Shown here: in pieces, positions 1 to 6,929 of the stretch
Numbering within the stretch: position 1 is the stretch's first letter
Layout: the number at the start of each line of letters is the position of its first letter
Source of the DNA: Pseudomonadota bacterium
GTDB lineage: Bacteria > Pseudomonadota > Gammaproteobacteria > Steroidobacterales > Woeseiaceae
Direction: 5' to 3'
Length of the DNA: 7,788 nucleotides
NCBI GenBank assembly: GCA_022567775.1
Contig: JADFGH010000099.1
Coordinates: forward strand, 1 to 7,788
Translations under genes and position numbers: made by a program
Notes under the pieces: model-generated
The model's database searches: none
What the model saw: only the letters and a program-made list of their open reading frames with translations
What the model was told of the DNA's origin: nothing

Positions 1-700
1 GACCGAAAGGAGTCAAGCTGACGGACACACCGGTGGCAATGGTTGCCAGCACGGTAATCCCATCGGTCAGTGGATGGTTTTCGGGCAGCCGCTCTTGTCC
101 CCGGGCGCGCAACCAGTTGGCCGTGAAATTGGGAATTATGCGGCCGGCAATGACCGTAATCATGAGCAATATAAGGTGAATCAATAAGTACAGGGCCAGG
201 CGGTCCATGCCGGGCAGGATGCGCAGGGCGCCCAGGTGATACAACAGATTCAGAAGCGCCAGAACCAGGGTTATTCCGACAATGGGATAATTACGGCGAC
301 TACTGCCTCCCACTACCTCCCGTCCTACCAGTAAGCACAGCAGGAAAGGGAAAATCGTGTCGACGGAAGCAACCAGCCAGTAAGGCAGCCGCGTCGCGGC
401 CATCATGGCCAGGCGCCCGAGTAACCAGGCGAAAACCAGAACTCCCAGCAACTTCCCCTGCAGCGGTGGACGATCCGTCCAGGTGGCCACCGCCGTCAAA
501 ACGAAACCCGCCATGGCAGCCATGCTAAATCCGACCACCATTTCGTGACCATGCCAGTGCAGCATGGTTGCAGGAACCGCGGCAGGTCCGGTCCCGTGCA
601 ACGCCATCAGCCAGGTTGACATGACGATGATGGAAAAAAGACCGTTCAAGAGGAAAAACGGTCGGAATGCGTAACTCATGAATGGGTGGGTCATGGGCAT
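1..700 (-). CDS. nnrS: NnrS family multi-pass membrane protein, 3' end missing
   Basis: NnrS proteins are haem- and copper-containing inner-membrane proteins linked to nitric oxide tolerance, often near denitrification genes; their exact reaction is unsettled. The 233 residues visible (about 60% of a usual ~390-400) are almost wholly hydrophobic, with six or seven likely membrane helices. Family hallmarks are an N-terminal FRPFFLL segment (residues 12-18), LHWHGHEM at 47-54 whose histidines are the likely metal or haem ligands, and GRIIPNFTANWL at 186-197. The gene runs off the left edge, so the C-terminal helices are not seen. The ATG at 700 is chosen because it is the first in frame after a TAA stop and puts the conserved FRPFF segment near the N terminus; ATGs at 694 and 679 are alternatives and no good Shine-Dalgarno decides between them. 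It lies 85 bp after the TPR gene on the same strand. No nitrogen-oxide enzyme is visible nearby. Confidence 0.9.
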   Translation of the reverse strand, partial: MPMTHPFMSYAFRPFFLLNGLFSIIVMSTWLMALHGTGPAAVPATMLHWHGHEMVVGFSMAAMAGFVLTAVATWTDRPPLQGKLLGVLVFAWLLGRLAMMAATRLPYWLVASVDTIFPFLLCLLVGREVVGGSSRRNYPIVGITLVLALLNLLYHLGALRILPGMDRLALYLLIHLILLMITVIAGRIIPNFTANWLRARGQERLPENHPLTDGITVLATIATGVSVSLTPFG

Positions 701-747
701 ACCGTCAAATGAACTATTGGTTCCTTGCTCGCTATTGACGCTCAGTT

Positions 748-777
748 ATGGGGGTCTGACTCCATGCAATACATTGC
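748..777. repeat. REP-like element: two adjacent dyad-symmetric sequences
   Basis: The 85-bp gap between the TPR gene and nnrS contains two small inverted repeats side by side. GGGGTCTGACTCC (751-763) is a dyad centred on 757, with all pairs complementary except one G-T, and is bordered by ATG and AT. GCAATACATTGC (766-777) has perfect 5-base arms around AC. From memory, GGGGTC-AGAC and GCAATACATTGC-type words are common in dispersed intergenic repeats near REP-associated tyrosine transposases in gammaproteobacteria. That link is recall, not a search, and only one copy is present in this window. The loops are too short for a normal RNA hairpin terminator. Confidence 0.4.
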
Positions 778-785
778 TTTTCATC

Positions 786-1697
786 CTACCTCAGGGCGAG
801 ATCGGCTTCCGCCGCGATGAATCCGAAGGCCGCCCAACTGCTGCTCGCAAGCAGCGCTTCGAGGTGCTGCGTCGCCTTTTCCTTTTCACCGGTGTAGTAG
901 TACCAGTTTGCAAGGCCATATGCGGCTGATGCACCACTCGGATTATCTTCATTATCACCGATCAGTTCCTGCATGGTCATTTCGCCTTTGTAAAACAGGC
1001 AGAGCCTGTGATAGGAGAAATTCTCGATGACGTTCATATCCGCCGTAATGACATCGAGAACCTTTGCTGCGCCCTCCTCGTCACCCATGCGCCGCTTGAT
1101 CATGTAAAGCCAGTGCGTGGTTGAGACCCGGTTGTCATCGTTGCGCCCGGCGTTGAAACCATTCTGGTAGGCCCGGAACGCATTGTCCCAGTCCTGTTTC
1201 AGGTAATAGGCAAGCCCTAAGTGGTACCAGATATTGCCATGGCGGCTGCTGACGGGAATATTTTGCTCGTTCGGCTGCCCGTCAGGCTCAGTTTCGTTTT
1301 CCTTGCCCTCGATCAGCATTGCAGCCTGTTCGAGATCGGCGATGGCACGGTCGAATTCGCGAATCGAGACATAGCGATGTCCCCGGTGCCGATACATGCG
1401 GTCATCCTGCGGAAATTTTTCGATTCCTTCGGAGAAGATTTCAATCGCGCCCCGAAAATCGCCGGTGTACGCGGTGCGTCTTCCATGCCAGATGATGTTG
1501 TTGGCATCACCCGGGTTCTCATCATAATTCTTTTTTGCAGCGGCCAGCTGGTCGAGCGACGCCTGCCCGGGTGCCGCTGAGTAAAGTGGCTTGCCGGAAA
1601 GTGTCATCGCCTGCGCGCCATCGGCAACATTCGGCAAATTTGCGGCATGTACACTGCCGGCAAACAAAAGTAATGCGCCTGCGCCGAATAGTTTCAT
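786..1697 (-). CDS. Exported TPR-like repeat protein of unknown function
   Basis: A 303-residue protein with a Sec signal peptide (lysine at 2, hydrophobic core to about 15, likely cleavage after VHA at 18), so the mature protein is probably periplasmic. Helical repeat pairs resembling tetratricopeptide repeats are visible at roughly residues 64-97, 98-131, 155-185 and 256-290, each with the small/aromatic pattern of TPR units (for example WYHLGLAYYLKQDWDNAFRA at 157-176). A polar, Glu/Asn-rich loop (131-147) breaks the array. TPRs are protein-binding scaffolds; no catalytic motif is seen. The ATG follows the upstream peptidase stop codon by one base and has no clear ribosome binding site, so it is probably translated by coupling to the peptidase and made with it. 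It could be a chaperone or partner of that enzyme, but this rests on position alone. Confidence 0.85.
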   Translation of the reverse strand: MKLFGAGALLLFAGSVHAANLPNVADGAQAMTLSGKPLYSAAPGQASLDQLAAAKKNYDENPGDANNIIWHGRRTAYTGDFRGAIEIFSEGIEKFPQDDRMYRHRGHRYVSIREFDRAIADLEQAAMLIEGKENETEPDGQPNEQNIPVSSRHGNIWYHLGLAYYLKQDWDNAFRAYQNGFNAGRNDDNRVSTTHWLYMIKRRMGDEEGAAKVLDVITADMNVIENFSYHRLCLFYKGEMTMQELIGDNEDNPSGASAAYGLANWYYYTGEKEKATQHLEALLASSSWAAFGFIAAEADLALR

Positions 1698-1698
1698 G

Positions 1699-3918
1699 TC
1701 AATCGTGTCCGATTTCTTCGCTGATCAATTCAATGCGCGCGGCCATATCATTCAGCACCGATGCAGCTATCGTGATTTGCGGTGCTACTTTTTCGTACTC
1801 GCGTTCCTCGATCGCCTCGCGCACGCCGGGAATGGTCTTCACGCCGTAGCCCGTGTAGAAACCCGGCGCATAAATGTGATGCTTGTACCAGGGTCTGCCA
1901 CCCAGTCCGGCGTCACGCGTCAGCAAGCGCTCGCTGGTAAAAAGCAGATTATTGATTTTCGACGACACGCCGGTTCGCCCCTCTGCAGCCTCGTCATATC
2001 GATCCGCGGCCTGTTGCAGCCGGTCCAGTGCATTCTTGAGTGGCGCGAAATTAAAGTGCGGCACCGGTTCTTTCCTTGCCGGCACCCGGATTGACTTGTA
2101 GGGGTTGATCGCCGCAGCATAGGTGCCATCGTCAAGCAGCTGGTTTGTCTCGTCTGTCTCCTCGCGCATCGAATTGGCGAGCTCTTCGAGTTCGCCAACA
2201 TACAGTGCAATGTTGTCGGCAAATCCCTTGAATTCGAACGGGAGTCGCGGCGCATTTGCCAGCCGCAGCGCCGCATGGCCTGTCACTTTCGCCAGCGTCG
2301 TACCGTACTTTAGCCCGGGATCCTGGAATTTCGTGTAATGCTCGTAGGTATCGTAAAGCGTGTGATAACTTCCATCCGCTGCTTCACCGCCGAAATTGAC
2401 GTTTGCCGACGCGATACCGAGATGCTGCAGGAACGGCGTGTAGTCCGACCCTGAACCCAATGGGTAAATCCTGAGGTCGGCACGATCGCGCGCCGTCGCC
2501 TTCTCTTTTTCATCGCCGTAAATCAGATCATGCGCACGCCGCCGTTCTTTTAGTGAAATAGCCGAACGCGGATCGTCGACTTCCTCGATGACCTGGTTGA
2601 AAAACCGTTCGAGAACATGACTGCCACCGATGTTGATGAATCCCCGGTCACTGCCGTCGGTATTGATGTAGGCGACAGCGTGTTCCTTGAGATCGGCCGC
2701 GTGGTGTTCCGCCCATTCGGTCGAGCCTATCAGTCCGGGTTCTTCTGCGTCCCACACCGCATAGATCATGGTCCGCAACGGGCGCCGTCCGTCTTGGGCC
2801 AGCATCGCCACTGCCTTGGCCTCCGCAAGCGTTGCAACCAGGCCGGACAATGGATCTGCCGCACCGTGATTCCAGCCGTCATGGTGATTGCCGCGGATTA
2901 CCCACTCGTCCGGGAATTTGCTGCCCTCGAGGCGCGCGATGACGTTATACGCCGTAACCATGTCCCAGTTGAACCGGGCCTTCATGCGTACCCGGGCCGG
3001 GCCGGGACCAAAGTGGTAGGTAATTGGCAAACCGCCGCGCCATTCGTCCGGCACCACCTCGCCATCCAGCGCGGCCAGAAATGGTAGCGCATCACGCTGT
3101 GACATCGGCAATACCGGAATACTGGTGATCGTTGGCGCATCGCCGCGCTTGAGGCGTCTTGCATTCCGGGTCGCACCACGACCTGGTGTCAGCACATCAC
3201 CTGGGTAAGTCGGCATGTCCATGACGGAACCACGCTGCACACCACTCTCGTGCTTGAACGGACCTTTCGGGTAAGCATCGCCCGCGCCGTAGCCGTCATC
3301 GGCCGGATCCGAATAAAGGATTGTCGCGATCGCCCCTTTTTCTCCAGCGAGCTTCGGCTTGATGCCGCGCCATGAGTGGCCATACCTGGCGATCACAATT
3401 CTGCCCTTGACGTCAATGCCGTAGCGCTCGAGAATTTCATAGTCCTCAGGCGTGCCGTAATTGACGAACACCAGCTCGCCCTCCACTTCGCCATCGACGG
3501 AAAACGCGTTGTAGGGCGCAAGCAATTCGTCACGCACAAAAGTGCTGGCATCTTCCTCGAGCGAGTCTTCCCTGAGCGACGCTTTGAACTGTGTCGGTGC
3601 CAGCAATTCAATTTCGCGAACCTTCGGCGTCGGCAGCAGAATCTGATATTCTGCTATCTCCACCGCGTATCCCCAGGACTTGAGAAGTTCCGCAATAAAA
3701 TCAGCGTTTTTCTTGCTGGCTGGCGATCCAGCGTGATGCGGAGTCGCTGACAAGAGCTTTAACCATCCGTCCATCTCTACCGCGTCAATGCTCGCGTCAA
3801 ACAAGGCTTCGGCTTCGCGCTGCCGGGCGCTGGCAGCGTCGTCATAACCCATGATGGCGTTGTCTGCCGCAGTGGCCGCGCTACACAGCGCCAGCAGCAA
3901 AAGAATCGTAAGTCTCAT
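1699..3918 (-). CDS. Secreted M28B zinc peptidase, PSMA / transferrin-receptor-like
   Basis: A 739-residue co-catalytic two-zinc peptidase with the architecture of human glutamate carboxypeptidase II (GCPII/PSMA): signal peptide (1-18, cleavage near ATAA), protease-associated domain inserted at about 140-270, M28 catalytic core (about 320-555), and transferrin-receptor-like dimerisation domain (about 600-739). Aligned by eye to GCPII, the zinc ligands are H345, D355, E393, D421 and H519, with E392 as general base in WDAEEPGLIGSTEWAE (389-404). The calcium-site glutamates correspond to E401 and E404. The C terminus matches strikingly (RPWYKHHIYAP at 675-685). Length is normal and there is no break. 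It should be an active periplasmic or secreted peptidase removing C-terminal residues or cleaving small peptides; substrate unknown. A GGGGA four bases before the ATG is a fair ribosome binding site. The 78-bp gap upstream could hold a weak promoter (TTGGCG at 3987-3982, 17 bp, TGTGAT at 3964-3959), or it may be read through from the DUF3014 gene. Confidence 0.95.
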   Translation of the reverse strand: MRLTILLLLALCSAATAADNAIMGYDDAASARQREAEALFDASIDAVEMDGWLKLLSATPHHAGSPASKKNADFIAELLKSWGYAVEIAEYQILLPTPKVREIELLAPTQFKASLREDSLEEDASTFVRDELLAPYNAFSVDGEVEGELVFVNYGTPEDYEILERYGIDVKGRIVIARYGHSWRGIKPKLAGEKGAIATILYSDPADDGYGAGDAYPKGPFKHESGVQRGSVMDMPTYPGDVLTPGRGATRNARRLKRGDAPTITSIPVLPMSQRDALPFLAALDGEVVPDEWRGGLPITYHFGPGPARVRMKARFNWDMVTAYNVIARLEGSKFPDEWVIRGNHHDGWNHGAADPLSGLVATLAEAKAVAMLAQDGRRPLRTMIYAVWDAEEPGLIGSTEWAEHHAADLKEHAVAYINTDGSDRGFINIGGSHVLERFFNQVIEEVDDPRSAISLKERRRAHDLIYGDEKEKATARDRADLRIYPLGSGSDYTPFLQHLGIASANVNFGGEAADGSYHTLYDTYEHYTKFQDPGLKYGTTLAKVTGHAALRLANAPRLPFEFKGFADNIALYVGELEELANSMREETDETNQLLDDGTYAAAINPYKSIRVPARKEPVPHFNFAPLKNALDRLQQAADRYDEAAEGRTGVSSKINNLLFTSERLLTRDAGLGGRPWYKHHIYAPGFYTGYGVKTIPGVREAIEEREYEKVAPQITIAASVLNDMAARIELISEEIGHD

Positions 3919-3996
3919 GAAATCCCCACAGTATTGAATTGTTTTTATTCAGCTACGCATCACACCACAAAATCACCATAGCGCCAAATAGTCGAT

Positions 3997-4800
3997 TTAC
4001 ATTTGCGTTGCAATATCCCGAAACTCTCCAAGCATTTGTTTCACGCGGGACCTGTGTCTGGCGCCCATGCGCAGCAGCAACTTCTGTCCGCTGGAGAGAC
4101 CTTCCAGTGCGGGATCCACAAACTCGTACAGAACGTACGGCCGGGTGAGCCGCACAGAATCATCGATCTCGGGTGTCGCCAGCAGATGATCGATAACCTC
4201 GACGAGACGGTCGTTGAAATATCCGTCCGGGTAACCGAGATCCACGTAAGCACTTTGAAACAAGGGGTAGAACCGCCGATAGACTTCCGCGACTTCCCCG
4301 AGATTCGCACCAGCCATCAGCTCGACCAGGGCATCGTAACGGTCATAGTTGCTACTGTTGATCGTGAATTCGCCGCTGCCATCCTGCCGGTCGATAACGA
4401 ATCGTCCGCCCGGACGCCCCAGTGGCCGAATTCGTTCTGCCACATGAGCCCGGGGCAGGTTGTCGACAGTGGCAACGATGCGCCCAATCATCCCGGAAGC
4501 GACCAGCATGTCCTCGATCGAAGCACCGAAAAGGTCGATCAGTGCCAGCTGGAAATAGTCGTCGCTCTGATCGAGCGGCGGCAAAGATACCAGCTCCGGA
4601 CGATCCGCAGCACCCATGTCCGCTTCGGGCATCGGATGCAAGGGTTTCAGCATGGCCTCCGGTTCCTCGGCAACCGGTGCGGGCGCTGCGACCGGTTCAG
4701 GGGCCGGTCGGTTGGCCGTATTCCAGTAGTACCACAATGCGCCGGCCGCGCCGATCGCCAGCAAAATCGGAATCAGCCATTGTGATGATTGCTTTTCCAT
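3997..4800 (-). CDS. Membrane-anchored DUF3014 family protein
   Basis: A 267-residue protein with one N-terminal membrane helix (about residues 9-26), a Pro/Ala/Glu-rich linker (31-47) and a soluble domain from about 65 to the C terminus. The domain matches DUF3014 as I know the family: an LPPLDQSDDYF-like start (73-83), an LVASGMIGRIVATVDNLPR segment (99-117), and the C-terminal signature ATPEIDDSVRLTRPYVLYEF (208-227) followed by LSSGQKLLLRMG (235-246). The family has no established function, and no catalytic residues are evident. The short cytoplasmic N terminus suggests an inner-membrane anchor with the domain in the periplasm. It is first in the minus-strand series, 78 bp before the secreted peptidase. 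Start choice is well supported by AGGTGG six bases upstream. The family is usually about this size, so the gene appears complete. Confidence 0.9.
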   Translation of the reverse strand: MEKQSSQWLIPILLAIGAAGALWYYWNTANRPAPEPVAAPAPVAEEPEAMLKPLHPMPEADMGAADRPELVSLPPLDQSDDYFQLALIDLFGASIEDMLVASGMIGRIVATVDNLPRAHVAERIRPLGRPGGRFVIDRQDGSGEFTINSSNYDRYDALVELMAGANLGEVAEVYRRFYPLFQSAYVDLGYPDGYFNDRLVEVIDHLLATPEIDDSVRLTRPYVLYEFVDPALEGLSSGQKLLLRMGARHRSRVKQMLGEFRDIATQM

Positions 4801-4806
4801 TGTCTG

Positions 4807-4812
4807 CCACCT
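4807..4812 (-). promoter_or_regulatory. Ribosome binding site of the DUF3014 gene
   Basis: On the minus strand, AGGTGG lies six bases before the ATG at 4800. It matches five of six bases of the ideal AGGAGG and fixes the start so that the membrane helix falls at the N terminus. Confidence 0.6.
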
Positions 4813-4868
4813 GCCGCTGCATGATCTGTCAGGACTTTGGACCGGCTAATTGCCTGCCGGTTTGATCT

Positions 4869-4878
4869 TTTGGCCAAA
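4869..4878. repeat. Perfect 10-bp palindrome in the divergent spacer
   Basis: TTTGGCCAAA is perfectly self-complementary and sits in the 142-bp spacer between the divergent DUF3014 and DUF885 genes, overlapping the predicted -35 box of the rightward promoter. It could be an operator half or a chance palindrome; no second copy is visible in the spacer. Confidence 0.3.
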
Positions 4879-4898
4879 CATCCCACCGCTGTTATGCT
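4870..4898 (+). promoter_or_regulatory. Possible sigma-70 promoter for the DUF885 gene
   Basis: TTGGCC (4870-4875), a 17-bp spacer and TATGCT (4893-4898) give a 4/6 plus 4/6 match to the housekeeping consensus with ideal spacing. Transcription would start near 4905, leaving a leader of about 38 bases before the ATG at 4943. The location in the only divergent spacer of the window supports it, but no experimental signal is available. Confidence 0.4.
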
Positions 4899-4942
4899 GT
4901 CGCGTCTTGTCCTTATCGACAGTTTAGCGCCCGCATCGAACA

Positions 4943-6235
4943 ATGAAACTTCCAAATAGCATTATTTTGGCAACAATCCTTGTTGCAGCGTGTGGCAACG
5001 AACCCGTTGAGGGCCCCGCCGGCGATCTGGATGCCCTGGCCGCCGAATACCTGTTTCTCGAACTGTCGATGGGATTGCACGATAGCGCGCATGTCGACGC
5101 CTATTTCGGACCGGAGGAAATTCGGACGAATGCGGAAAGTGCTGCGTTGCCGCTGACAGAGATCGAAAGCAGGGCCAGCACGATGGCGACGCGCCTGTTG
5201 AACTGGCCCGTTGAACCGGCGGACGCGATGCAGTCCGCCCGCGTCGATAACCTCGTGCAACGACTCGGCGCACTGAACACACGGATCGCCATGCGCAAGG
5301 GCGAGACATTTTCTTTCGACGTCGAATCCCGCACCCTTTTTGGCGCTGCCGCACCCGATCACGATGCAGGGCACTTCGAGGCGATCCTTGACGACGTTGA
5401 TACTTTACTGAAGGGCGAAGGCGACCTGTCTGCCCGCGTCAATCGATTCCGCGATCAATTTGTCATCCCGCCGGACCGGCTTGCCGCCGTTTTCGATGCC
5501 GCAATTGCGGAATGCCGCCGGCGCACACTCTTATATATAGATCTGCCTGAGAACGAATCATTCGAACTCGAGTATGTGAATGACAAACCCTGGTCAGGTT
5601 ACAACTGGTACCAGGGAAACTCGCAAAGCCTGATACAGATAAACACTGATCTGCCGATATTTATCTCGAGAGCGGTCGATCTCGGATGCCATGAAGGCTA
5701 TCCCGGCCACCACACACTGAACGCGCTACTGGAGAAGAACCTGGTCGAGGATCGCGGCTGGATTGAATTTTCGCTGTATCCGCTGTTCAGCCCACAGTCG
5801 CTGATCGCTGAGGGCAGCGGCAACTACGGCGTCGACCTGGCGTTTCCCGGCAGCGAACGGGTGGAATTCGAAAAGAAAATCCTGTTTCCGCTGGCGGGAC
5901 TGGATCCGAGCGAAGCGGACCGCTACTACGAGTTACTGGAACTTATGAGCCGTCTCGATTATGCCGGCAACGAGGCAGCCAGAGACTATCTCAACGGCAC
6001 CATCGACCGGGAGCAGGCTGCGCAATGGCTGGTGGACTATTCTCTTTCGTCGCCGGAACGTGCGCGGCAGCGAACCGATTTTTTCGATACCTACCGTAGT
6101 TACGTAATCAACTACAATCTTGGCAAGGATATGGTGCGCGAATACGTCGAGCGTGATACGGAAGATCATGCGGCACGGTGGCAGAAGTTCGAACAATTGC
6201 TGTCATCACCGATGTCGCCGGCAGATTTGCAATAA
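4943..6235 (+). CDS. DUF885 family lipoprotein, putative metallohydrolase
   Basis: A 430-residue protein with a lipoprotein signal peptide: hydrophobic stretch (7-15) and lipobox VAAC with the lipidated Cys at 17. Gly rather than Asp follows the Cys, so sorting to the outer membrane is expected. The DUF885 signature is clear: CHEGYPGHH at 249-257, a zinc-binding HE..PGH motif with H250, E251 and H256 as likely ligand or catalytic residues, followed by AEGSGNY (289-295), where E290 could be the further ligand. A VDAYFGPEE segment (51-59) and a C-terminal YNLGKDMVREYV (391-402) are also typical. Many DUF885 proteins are about 550-600 residues, so this belongs to a shorter subgroup; nothing suggests truncation. 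The family is presumed to be peptidase-like but substrates are largely unknown. It is divergent from the DUF3014-peptidase-TPR series and is followed after 28 bp by the lectin-like gene. The ribosome binding site is weak; the start is supported by the lipobox position. Confidence 0.92.
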   Translation: MKLPNSIILATILVAACGNEPVEGPAGDLDALAAEYLFLELSMGLHDSAHVDAYFGPEEIRTNAESAALPLTEIESRASTMATRLLNWPVEPADAMQSARVDNLVQRLGALNTRIAMRKGETFSFDVESRTLFGAAAPDHDAGHFEAILDDVDTLLKGEGDLSARVNRFRDQFVIPPDRLAAVFDAAIAECRRRTLLYIDLPENESFELEYVNDKPWSGYNWYQGNSQSLIQINTDLPIFISRAVDLGCHEGYPGHHTLNALLEKNLVEDRGWIEFSLYPLFSPQSLIAEGSGNYGVDLAFPGSERVEFEKKILFPLAGLDPSEADRYYELLELMSRLDYAGNEAARDYLNGTIDREQAAQWLVDYSLSSPERARQRTDFFDTYRSYVINYNLGKDMVREYVERDTEDHAARWQKFEQLLSSPMSPADLQ

Positions 6236-6250
6236 AAAAATTGACCTGAC

Positions 6251-6256
6251 AAGGGG
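6251..6256 (+). promoter_or_regulatory. Ribosome binding site of the lectin-like gene
   Basis: AAGGGG lies seven bases before the ATG at 6264, in the 28-bp gap after the DUF885 stop. It selects 6264 rather than the much longer open frame that begins at 6120 inside the DUF885 gene. A GTG at 6261 is in frame but too close to the site. Confidence 0.6.
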
Positions 6257-6263
6257 AATTGTG

Positions 6264-6896
6264 ATGAAAAAAATAATGACTGTGATCCTGACAGGGCTAC
6301 TTCTGGCGGCCGGTCTCGAAATGACCGTCGCACAGGACAACGCGATGAGTTTTTTCCTGACCAGCGCAGGACCGGGTAACGGCGCAGACCTTGGCGGACA
6401 GGACGGTGCCGACGCGCATTGTCAGGCATTGGCGGAGGCCGCCGGCGCGGGTTCGCGTACCTGGCGGGCATACTTGAGCACCGATCGCGTCAACGCGAAA
6501 GATCGCATCGGCGACGGACCCTGGCATAACGCGGACGGTGTTCTCATCGCAAACAATGTCGATGATTTGCATAGCGACAACGCAAACGTCAACAAGGAGA
6601 CGGCGGTCGATGAGAACGGCAATGTTATTAATGGCTCGGGCGATAGCCCGAACCGCCATGACATCCTGACCGGCTCGCGGAGCGACGGCAGCGCATTTGA
6701 CGATGGCGGAGATCACACCTGCAGCAACTGGACGAACAGCGGCGACGGCTCGGCTCACGTTGGGCATCACGACCGCATGTCGCGTGGCAAGCCGGGCTCA
6801 CCATGGAATGATGCCCATCCGTCCCGCGGTTGCAGCCAGGAGAACCTGCAGGGCACCGGTGGTGACGGTCTGTTCTATTGTTTTGCCGCAGATTGA
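6264..6896 (+). CDS. Secreted lectin-like (endostatin / C-type-lectin-like) protein
   Basis: A 210-residue protein with a strong Sec signal peptide (MKKIM start, hydrophobic core to about 17, likely cleavage after TVA at 23). The mature part opens with FFLTSAGPGNGADLGG (30-45), then a Cys-containing helix (C53), TWRAYLST (66-73), an Asp/Asn/Gly-rich middle (about 99-170), and a C-terminal HPSRGC..ENL...GGDGLFYCF block (185-207). Similar proteins are, from memory, labelled only 'lectin' or lectin-like in databases. The C...A...G..TWRAYLS pattern also recalls the endostatin / DUF1554 fold, which is related to C-type lectins. Four cysteines (53, 153, 190, 206) would allow two disulfides, fitting an exported protein. 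No sugar specificity can be read. The gene is probably cotranscribed with the DUF885 lipoprotein 28 bp upstream. It could bind glycans or another envelope ligand; the function is unproven. Confidence 0.85.
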   Translation: MKKIMTVILTGLLLAAGLEMTVAQDNAMSFFLTSAGPGNGADLGGQDGADAHCQALAEAAGAGSRTWRAYLSTDRVNAKDRIGDGPWHNADGVLIANNVDDLHSDNANVNKETAVDENGNVINGSGDSPNRHDILTGSRSDGSAFDDGGDHTCSNWTNSGDGSAHVGHHDRMSRGKPGSPWNDAHPSRGCSQENLQGTGGDGLFYCFAAD

Positions 6897-6929
6897 TCCA
6901 CTGATTAACGACCAAACCCGGCCTGACTG

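Noticed and set aside
734..747. FNR/NnrR-type site (TTGAC-N4-AGTTA) upstream of nnrS
   Set aside because: Only the left half fits; the right half should resemble ATCAA or GTCAA and matches at two of five positions.
766..781. Rho-independent terminator: GCAAT-AC-ATTGC followed by TTTT
   Set aside because: The loop would be only two bases and the stem five weak pairs, and the T run favours rightward transcription while both flanking genes read leftward.
4003..4785. A long open frame on the plus strand (260 codons) opposite the DUF3014 gene
   Set aside because: It lies almost exactly antisense to a well-supported DUF3014 gene, shows no domain or signal, and is rich in R, H, Q and P, typical of a shadow frame in GC-rich DNA.
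6120..6263. N-terminal extension of the lectin-like frame into the DUF885 gene
   Set aside because: The extension is Arg/Cys-rich with no family similarity and would bury the signal peptide. The ATG at 6264 has a good ribosome binding site.
6636..6651. Perfect 6-bp stem with tetraloop (TCGGGC-GATA-GCCCGA)
   Set aside because: It lies inside the lectin-like coding sequence, has no following T run, and encodes ordinary Gly/Ser/Asp codons; most likely chance in GC-rich DNA.
6297..6770. A 157-codon open frame on the minus strand inside the lectin-like gene
   Set aside because: Antisense to a gene with a clear signal peptide and family motifs; composition is unlike a real protein.
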